Source of the DNA: Ryuthela nishihirai
Lineage: Eukaryota > Arthropoda > Arachnida > Araneae > Heptathelidae
Length of the DNA: 64,000 nt
NCBI GenBank assembly: GCA_038380435.1
Contig: JAWZYU010000034.1
Span: 17,773,404-17,837,403 of the forward strand
Direction: 5' to 3'
Shown one piece after another: positions 56,890-64,000 of the stretch (position 1 is the first letter of the stretch; each line of letters begins with the position of its first letter). The notes beneath the pieces were generated by a model, which had not been told where the DNA came from, made no database searches, and saw nothing but the letters and a program-made list of their open reading frames with translations. A program made the translations under genes and the position numbers.

Positions 56890-58021
56890 ATGAATTTACA
56901 GCTCATCAGTCTCATGAATTGAAATGCCAACATTCGTAATTCGTTGTCCTGTTGCATCGCCATTGAATCTGCTTTCATTTGGTACGAAAAGTCCATCTTC
57001 GTTTCGAAATAAGGCATTTGTTGGGTTAGGATCTAACTTTGTCAAGTCGTCGACGTAATTTTTTGTTCTCGCATTTTTGTCGTGCCTCGGTTCCCCGAGG
57101 TTTCCTATTCTCTTATTGTTCGCATTAAAGACATCCTCGCCAGTTAATGCGACTTTTTCCAAATAACCCTTAGTTACAGCAGCAGAATCAGACTCGGGAT
57201 CAGCAATATCAAGGATTTGTTTTTTTCTGCATTGAAACTATGCCCGTCGAATGCTATGCTTCGCGGAACGTAAAGCCCATCTTTATTTTTTTTTTGATTT
57301 GCGACATATAGGACAGAGAAGAATCCTGGAAGCTACTCCTAGCTTAATACAGGCCTTCTCATACAAGGACATGCCCTACTAAGACCGAAGTCACTGCTGA
57401 CCACTGCCTTAGAGCTAACACAACACACAAAGTTAGCCTTGCTGGAACAGTCGCTAGCTGCCTAACCACTATTTCTCACCAATGTATTCATTGGACTATT
57501 TTGAACAGTGGTCAAGTTCATAGTGACATTTGAAGAATCGGTCGATTCTGCAAGATTTTTAATGCGTTTATTGCTTGCATCGTAATTGTCATCTTCATTG
57601 CAAAGTGCTCTTTTTTTCCAAATATCGTTTTCAACTCCAGATTCTGCTCCGGTTCAGTAACATTGATTATTTGTTTGTCTCGCGCATCGTAGCGATTGTT
57701 CCGAAAAATTAAAGAAGCATTATTAACTTATTGAATGGTAGCGGCATCTCCATTTTCTATAGGTCTGCTTATATTTGATATTCTTTTAGTATTTGCATCA
57801 TAATTTCCTGTGCAATTCAGTGTTATAGATTCTTGTTGTAGATACTGTTTTGTCACAGAATCCGAACTCTCTTCTGGATTGGCTACATTTCTCAATTTTT
57901 TATTACTCATGTCGTAGTCCCCATCGTGTGTCAATTTAAAACCGACACCTGGAATTCCTGCTGGTCCTCTTTCGGAACCGGACTCTGAGCTAATGACGCA
58001 AAACTTTGTCAAGCAATTCAT
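56890..58021 (-). pseudogene. Polinton B fibre-like protein, N-terminal part
   Basis: It begins LTKFCVISSESGSERGPAGIPG, a short collagen-like Gly-Pro start, followed by repeats with the pattern DYDMSNKKLRNVANPEESSDSVTKQYL / NYDANTKRISNISRPIENGDAATIQ / NNKRIGNLGEPRHDKNARTKNYVDD. Each repeat is about 40-45 residues, like the shaft repeats of viral and phage fibres. A stop near 57728 and frame breaks around 57170-57730 disrupt it; an unrelated-looking stretch lies at about 57300-57480. The C-terminal part continues at 53165. Confidence 0.65.
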
Positions 58022-58049
58022 CTTTATTTTCCAAAGTTATTCCTGTATT

Positions 58050-58700
58050 TGAGAGGCATGTGCTTCGTTATTTTATCGATTAATAAGAAATCGTGTGGTT
58101 TTGAAACAGCATATGCATAAAACTGCAAAAAAATATCTTTCCTGATTGCTGTTGCATGATCCATTTGTATCTGCAACATTTCTCTCTTGTTCAGCATATT
58201 AAAGAATATAAAATAATTACACTGTAGTCGAATGTCTTTTGGAGTCGAAAAATAATTCTGTGTCAGGTAAATTAATGATATGCTCTTTTTCCTTCCTCTG
58301 AAGAAAATGAGACTCGATGAGTTTTTGATCTCTTTCAGTTACGAAATCGTCGAAAACAATTACATTTTGCATTTCGGGATCCAGTTCGTTGACCTTGACG
58401 ATATCTTCTTTACTGGAAGAGAAAGTTGCAACTGGAATTTTTTCGCCAAACGTTTTCTCCAGAATTTCGTGCAAATCGTTGAATATTTCTTGCATAAACT
58501 GATATTTCGTCTCGTTTAAATCTTTGGCATATAAAAAGATTTTATTATAGTAGAGCTGGTTAAATATTAAGTTCAACAAAGATTTGTCTTCCTTGAACCC
58601 GATGGACCACAGATTAAAAGTTTAAATGGCCAGAGTGGTGATAATACGTTTATGTTTAAAAAATTCTTGGCGTCTTCAAAGTCGAAATTTTGAATTTCCA
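58050..58700 (-). pseudogene. Polinton B packaging ATPase, broken
   Basis: The minus strand shows a Walker A-like segment near 58600 that reads GPSGSRKT (Gly to Arg before the Lys) and then shifts frame. The 58579-58217 block contains VIVFDDFVTERD (Walker B). The C-terminal end near 58080 is shared with element A. Unlike A it lacks the AT-rich expansion. Confidence 0.75.
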
Positions 58701-58709
58701 TTTACTTTA

Positions 58710-60025
58710 TTTTAAACGTGTTAGCATAACCAAACTAAAACGTGTTATCATAACCAAACCATTTAACGTAATACTCTTTTACATTCTTTCTCATTCTAGT
58801 TTTCAGAATGGTTCCTACTTTGTAAATATCGTCCGGTTTTTCGTATTTTACCATTTCTTGGGTGTAAAAACTACCGACGATAGGCACCCCTTTCAAATCT
58901 TTTATCTTATAAGTTATGGGATCTGTATTTAGTTTCTGAGCAATTTCAAAAATTTCTTCTGTGAAATTAGGCAGATATCTTTTTCTGAAAGTTGTCTTGT
59001 ACTTGGCGATTCTCACTCTGTCGCCTATTTTCAATTTTGGTTTCGTAAAAATTTAATTTTTTTACCAAACATATTTAAATGCACGATATTTTTGTTTTTC
59101 TTTAAACTTGCCTCTTCTGAAGTCATTTTTATTGATCTGTGATAAGAATTATTGTAATTCTTAACAAGTTTCGGAAGAACATCGATCTATTTCCTCGTAT
59201 TATTATTTTTGTCGTTAGAGGTCTATTGAAACGTTCAACTATCTGCGCTTTGGTTACAATTCCGATCGCGAACCATTTCACGCCCCGTTGGCTAAATAGC
59301 GCTTGTGTTTCTCTATTAATAAACTCAGTTCCCTTATCTGTTTGCAACTTGGATGGCTTATGCTGTTGAAATATTTTGAAGAACGCCTTTGTAATCTCGC
59401 TACCAGTTTTCCTTTTAACAGGCATTGCCCAAGAGAATTTACTGAAAATATCAATCGCTGTTAAAATGTACTTCGTGTTGTTATTGTGCAATTTAAATTT
59501 TTGCATATCGATTAAATCGCTCTGCCACTGGTCGTCCACATCAGAGACGTAAACTTATCTTGTTTTGAATTTCGTGTAGATGGGTTTATGTAAAGTAGTC
59601 GTGTCCAATCTTTTGACTTCCCTGGGCCATATTGAATGAAGGTGAATTGTTTTGGGCCGCACATAAAATATATAATATAGTTAATGTATATGAATAATAA
59701 ATCTTCATTTATTTTCTTATATTTTCTATTATAAAATTAAAAAAAGGGCAACAAAAATCTAGTGGGATATCAAAAACTCGCTGAAAATTACATAATCATG
59801 TTGAAAGCTTATGTCGTAAACAAGTAAACTTTACGAGTTTGTTGGCCGCATTACTAGCTGTCCTGGGCTGCATGCGGCCCGCGGGTTGAACACGCCTGAT
59901 GTAAAGTGTACGCATCTTGTTGTTCGAGAAACTTCTACCTCTTTTTCTTTCAATCCAGTTTTGCGTATTAGATCTTTTATACCGGAAAATACCATTAATG
60001 AATCATAGTAAACGGAAGAAAGCAT
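58710..60025 (-). pseudogene. Polinton B integrase, interrupted
   Basis: The start at 60025 (MLSSVYYDSL) is followed by a foreign AT-rich stretch (about 59585-59900). The core resumes at 59539 with WQSDLIDM and LQTDKGTEF (59340) and AQIVERFNR (about 59230), and the IGDRVRI tail is at 59034-58735. The middle after the Glu region is deleted or scrambled near 59200. The catalytic residues survive but the gene is not functional. Confidence 0.8.
59585..59900. repeat. Insertion within integrase B, unclassified
   Basis: GTAGTCGTGTCCAATC...CATGCGGCCCGCGGGTTGAACACGCCTGAT-like sequence separates two contiguous parts of the integrase. The ATGTAAAGT flank (about 59588 and 59898) is present on both sides. 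It resembles the hAT-type elements with GCGGCCCGCGGGTTG-ACACGC ends known in animals, but I cannot fix the termini. Confidence 0.5.
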
Positions 60026-60026
60026 C

Positions 60027-60493
60027 TTATTTCTTGTGTCCTAAGCCGAACCGTTTCTTCGTTTTAATGATAGGTTTGATTATCGTTCTTGAAATTCTTT
60101 CTCCTAAAGTTCGATTCTGAATTTCATCCAAATCATTTAATAATTCTTGGTCGGCTTCGTGTATCTTTTTAGTTTCTGCAGATTTGCTGTAAGAAATGTC
60201 GTGCTTTTTGCAGGCTTTGTCCACACGGTTAATACCAGGATCTCCTCGCATTGACCTTTTCTCCAGTTTCGTAAAAGGTCCACAATACTGGTAACCTCGA
60301 ATGTGCATTTCGGGTGGATTAAACTTTTCTTGAATCCAGCTTACTATATCTCCACCTTTTACGAATTTTCCTTTCTGTTTCACAGATTTATACTTCATTT
60401 TTCCACACGTTCGGCATCTACCTCTCATCATTACTCTTTTATTCTTTGATGTGACATATTCAACGTTATCCGTTAAAGTTTTCGTTTTACACT
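60027..60493 (-). pseudogene. Polinton B zinc-ribbon/PLA2-like protein, stop at codon 2
   Basis: The minus strand from 60493 matches the element A gene but the second codon is TAA; the next start in frame is at 60431, beyond most of the zinc ribbon. The PLA2 part retains YQYCGPF and DKACKKHDISY, so the catalytic His-Asp pair is intact here, unlike in A. The C-terminal tail GLGHKK is identical to A. Confidence 0.72.
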
Positions 60494-60569
60494 TTACACA
60501 TTACATGCTTAATTTCTATACATAAAATATAAGTAAATTTGGTACAGGTATAGGGAGTACACAATTTTT

Positions 60570-61069
60570 CCTAAGGAATATTTGTGTACTACCTATCTTC
60601 TTTAAACCCAACACAAACTACAATCTCTACGTAACGTCTATAAGATATGAAAGTTGACCCATGCATATCTACTGCTCATCTTAGATATCTTACAGACGTT
60701 CTGTGGATATTGTGTGAACTTTTTTTTAAAGAAACCGTCAGCGACATTTTGCTAAACACATCTACGGTGCTTTAAAAGAAGGTCTCTTTCTTTTCACGGG
60801 AGTCTGTGAGGGGACTTTCCGTATTCAGAACTCTATTGCTGTAGCGAAAAAAGAGGCCTTCGTTTAAAGCTCCGTAGATGTGTTTAGCAAAATATCTCTA
60901 ACGGTTTCATTAAAAAAAAAGTTCACACAATCTCCACAGAACGTCTGTAAGATATCTACGATGAACAGTAGATATGCATGGGTTATCTTCGATATCTCAT
61001 GGACGTTACGTAGAGATGTAGTTTGTGTTGGGTTTAAAGAAGATAGGTAGTACACAAATATTTTTTAGG
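60570..61069. mobile_element. Foldback (long inverted repeat) element, 500 bp
   Basis: Arms of about 198 bp (60570-60767 and 60872-61069) are imperfect reverse complements, beginning CCTAAGGAATATTTGTGTAC and ending GTACACAAATATTTTTTAGG, with a spacer of about 104 bp. It lies in the divergent promoter region between PLA2 and pX. No clear target duplication is visible. Confidence 0.82.
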
Positions 61070-62563
61070 AAGCCCTAAAAGAGAAAATTCGAAGGTAGGT
61101 AAATGTTCGGAATTATCTTTTAGCGATACTATAAAACGTACGTGATACTTATAAAATAAAGTATAATATATATCACAGTTATCTAACTAGTTTAACTCCT
61201 GGGCAAAAGCAAAAATTGAAGAGTGCATTTGTAAATAAGAATCCTATAACTTTACCTATTGATCGACAGAAAAAAGGTGACGATACTTTAAATCTGAATT
61301 TTTTTATCTCTTTCTGTTACGAAATTGTCGAAAACAATTTTAAATTTTGCATTTCGGGACCCAGTTTGTTGATTTTGACGATATCCTCTTTACTGGAAGA
61401 GAAAGTTGCAACTGGGATTTTTTGGCCAAACCTTTTTTTTTAATATTTTTTCTCTAACGGTTTCATTAAAAAAAAAGTTCACACAATCTCCACAGAACGT
61501 CTGTAAGATATCTACGATGAACAGTAGATATGCATGGGTTATCTTCGATATCTCATGGACGTTACGTAGAGATGTAGTTTGTGTTGGGTTTAAAGAAGAT
61601 AGGTAGTACACAAATATTTTTTAGGAAGCCCTAAAAAGAGAAAATTCGAAGGTAGGTAAATGTTCGGAATTATCTTTTAGCGATACTATAAAACGTACGT
61701 GATACTTATAAAATAAAGTATAATATATATCACAGTTATCTAACTAGTTTAACTCCTGGGCAAAAGCAAAAATTGAAGAGTGCATTTGTAAATAAGAATC
61801 CTATAACTTTACCTATTGATCGACAGAAAAAAGGTGACGATACTTTAAATCTGAATTTTTTTATCTCTTTCTGTTACGAAATTGTCGAAAACAATTTTAA
61901 ATTTTGCATTTCGGGACCCAGTTTGTTGATTTTGACGATATCCTCTTTACTGGAAGAGAAAGTTGCAACTGGGATTTTTTGGCCAAACCTTTTTTTTTAA
62001 TATTTTTTCTCTAACGGTTTCATTAAAAAAAAAGTTCACACAATCTCCACAGAACGTCTGTAAGATATCTACGATGAACAGTAGATATGCATGGGTTATC
62101 TTCGATATCTCATGGACGTTACGTAGAGATGTAGTTTGTGTTGGGTTTAAAGAAGATAGGTAGTACACAAATATTTTTTAGGAAGCCCTAAAAAGAGAAA
62201 ATTCGAAGGTAGGTAAATGTTCGGAATTATCTTTTAGCGATACTATAAAACGTACGTGATACTTATAAAATAAAGTATAATATATATCACAGTTATCTAA
62301 CTAGTTTAACTCCTGGGCAAAAGCAAAAATTGAAGAGTGCATTTGTAAATAAGAATCCTATAACTTTACCTATTGATCGACAGAAAAAAGGTGACGATAC
62401 TTTAAATCTGAATTTTTTTATCTCTTTCTGTTACGAAATTGTCGAAAACAATTAAATTTTGCATTTCGGGACCCAGTTTGTTGATTTTGACGATATCCTC
62501 TTTACTGGAAGAGAAAGTTGCAACTGGGATTTTTTGGCCAAACCTTTTTTTTTAATATTGTAT
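60894..62563 (+). repeat. Chimeric tandem triplication, unit about 557 bp
   Basis: Three units: about 60894-61450, 61451-62007 and 62008-62563. Each has (1) most of the right arm of the foldback element, (2) the pX upstream region and N-terminal coding part (KSAFVNKNPITLPIDRQKK), and (3) about 150 bp matching the ATPase gene of the same element (58335-58450), in antisense orientation to its coding strand. Units 2 and 3 are nearly identical; unit 3 has a small deletion near 62452. The pX gene is cut here and resumes at 62630. Confidence 0.9.
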
Positions 62564-62617
62564 ATTAATCAATATTATTTTTGAATAATTTTATAGCAAT
62601 GAATATATTAATGAATA

Positions 62618-63343
62618 ATGTATACTCTATTCATTAAACTGAAAAAATCTAAAACGCCAGTCCGACTTCGTTTCAGTAAAACACAGCTAGGTGGATTTCT
62701 GCCGTTCTTAATACCTGCACTCGTAGCATTGGGAAAAGCAGCTGCAGTTGGAGCTGTAGGATATGCTGGTACTGAGCTTGCACAAAAAGTTCTAGGAAAG
62801 GGGTTATACGTTCCTGGAAAGCAAATAGCAGCTGGCTTATCCAAAAATAAAAGAAAGAGAAAAGGTTTGTACATTCCAGGAAAACAAATAACTCAGGGAT
62901 TTAAAAAAAAAGAGCCATTAAGTAACTTAGATATCGAAAAAATAATGTAAAACGAAAAAGGATTCCGTTGTGTATACTGTATCGATTCTTTGCAAACAAA
63001 AATATTCAACAACGAAAATGGCATTGTGAAATTTGACGTTTCCCGTGGTCCAGGAACTCATTGGATAGCTTATTTCAATGATGGGAAGTTACCTTACGTC
63101 GAGTACTTTGATCCATTCGGTTTATCGCCACCAGAAAAAATAAAACACTATTTACTTTCATCTTCAAAGCCGATCGTGTATAACTCTTCGCAAATTCAAG
63201 CAAATTACTCTGTAAAATGCAGTTACTATTGCATCTATTACATTAAACGAAGGAATTGTAACATAAGTCCATATGATGTATCGTATCAGTTTGAACAAAC
63301 TCCTAACGATCTGAATGAATTGTTGGTAACAACTAGCATATAA
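62618..63343 (+). pseudogene. Polinton B pX-protease, N-terminus displaced, stop between parts
   Basis: It resumes with KLKKSKTPVRLRFSKTQLGG and FLPFLIPALVALGKAAAVG (pX-type hydrophobic segment), then two GKGLYxPGKQI repeats, ending at a TAA at 62948-62950. The same frame continues downstream into an adenain-like protease with GTHWIAYF, YFDPFG and VKCSYYC, so the stop (GAA to TAA) splits one ORF. The residue after the putative catalytic Cys is Ser instead of the Gly in A. Confidence 0.72.
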
Positions 63344-63378
63344 GTACTACATAGTACTACACTATATTAATAAAGATG

Positions 63379-63884
63379 GTACTCATAACTATCAATTCCT
63401 CTACTATTACGGCATACAAGCCCGAAGATTTGGAAATTAATTATGAAACACCGATCACCTCAATGGTGAATACGAGATAGCACTGATTGGTAGCATTATG
63501 TGGTATTCCTGGCACAACATCAGTGATAAATATAACAATAACACTCTGAAATACTTCAATGGAAGGAAATGGAATAAAATAATTTTCACGAATGGAATGT
63601 ACGATACAGACGGATTTAATGATGTTTTAAAAAATGCCTTTGGGGATCCTAGCCCTATAATACTGGAAAGCAACCTCCCCACATTAAGATATGTTATTCG
63701 TTTGGCAAAAGGATATAAAATAGATTTTTCTGAAGGAACGGCATCTAAAATGCACTTAAATGGCATCTTAAGAAACAAAGGGCCTTATGGGTATTTATCT
63801 GTCATTCTTGAACGAAGCTTAGACAAAAAGAAATGCCCGCTGCTGAAAAACCTCTTTCTGATTCGTTGGTTTAACGGTAAGTAA
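63379..63884 (+). pseudogene. Polinton B penton-like capsid protein, frameshifted
   Basis: The start ATGGTACTCATAACTATC gives the same MVLITIN start as A. A one-base difference near 63458 shifts the frame, which resumes as WYSWHNISDKYNNN (63498) and GFNDVLKNAFGDPSP. From about 63735 (after DFSEG) the sequence departs from A and looks replaced by unrelated DNA. Confidence 0.6.
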
Positions 63885-64000
63885 CCCATTATGTAAAAGC
63901 TCTAAATTTTCACTCTTTTTTAACGTGGATTCAAAGTAATTAAATTCATCGTTGACATCAAAATCTCTGGAATCTTTCATAGACAGCATTTCTAATTTAT

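Larger units (their letters stand above)
51700..64000. mobile_element. Polinton/Maverick-like element B, decayed, continues past the window
   Basis: The mirror image of element A: fibre-like protein (-), ATPase (-), integrase (-), zinc-ribbon/PLA2 (-), then pX-protease (+) and penton-like (+); the major capsid gene would be beyond 64000. The left limit is set by unidentified minus-strand coding sequence at 51.7-52.8 kb next to the fibre C-terminus. It is interrupted by an RTE LINE (53166-56880) and by a foldback element plus amplified units (60570-62563). Sequence at 59.57-59.9 kb inside the integrase is foreign. Confidence 0.8.

Noticed and set aside
61216..62168. Identical 75- and 73-codon ORFs repeated at 61216, 61390, 61773 and 61947
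   Set aside because: Identity is due to the recent tandem triplication; the frames join pX to antisense ATPase sequence and have no independent protein support.

Overview
This is a eukaryotic, invertebrate-type window, most likely arthropod; that assignment is an inference from the mobile-element mix, the AT-rich introns and the host exons, not from a diagnostic gene. There is no prokaryotic gene organisation. Almost everything is transposable-element sequence in which a few exons of one host gene are embedded.

Host gene: three plus-strand exons (16086-16179, 39826-41077, 46483-46562) join in matching phase and encode a ubiquitin-like domain of the HOIL-1L/SHARPIN type (LUBAC, linear ubiquitin chain assembly) followed by a long polar linker. 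The first intron is 23.6 kb and the second 5.4 kb, both loaded with repeats. The 5' exon(s) and any RING-IBR-RING part are not seen here.

Two decayed Polinton/Maverick (adintovirus-like) elements lie near the two ends in opposite orientation. Element A (about 1.95-7.6 kb) carries remnants of a double-jelly-roll major capsid protein, a penton-like protein, a pX-adenain protease ORF, a zinc-ribbon/PLA2 protein, an integrase, an FtsK/A32-type packaging ATPase and the start of a fibre-like protein. Element B (about 51.7 kb to beyond 64 kb) carries the same genes in reverse order, is split by a near full-length RTE-type LINE inserted in its fibre gene, and has a 557-bp chimeric unit amplified three times (60.9-62.56 kb) that fuses a foldback-element arm, the start of pX and an antisense piece of its own ATPase. 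Neither shows a recognisable PolB in the window, and every gene examined carries lesions.

The interior is a nest of insertions. A Jockey/CR1-like LINE (8.46-14.36 kb) is interrupted by three hAT-type non-autonomous elements (each with 8-bp target duplications), by an RTE tail and by a 5S-rRNA-headed SINE; one of the hAT elements itself contains an RTE LINE. Further right are an I-like LINE with gag knuckles, endonuclease, RT and RNase H (18.2-23.7 kb), Gypsy integrase/LTR pieces, several Tc1/mariner elements, more Jockey/CR1-like LINEs, several RTE copies, and two SINE families. SINE-1 has a tRNA head and ends in a CAACCCAACC tail. SINE-2 has a tRNA (Leu/Ser-like) head, and its body is also found behind the 5S rRNA head. 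Tandem repeats (49-bp unit at 1.42-1.93 kb; about 48-bp unit at 27.9-28.2 kb) and several perfect hairpins complete the picture.
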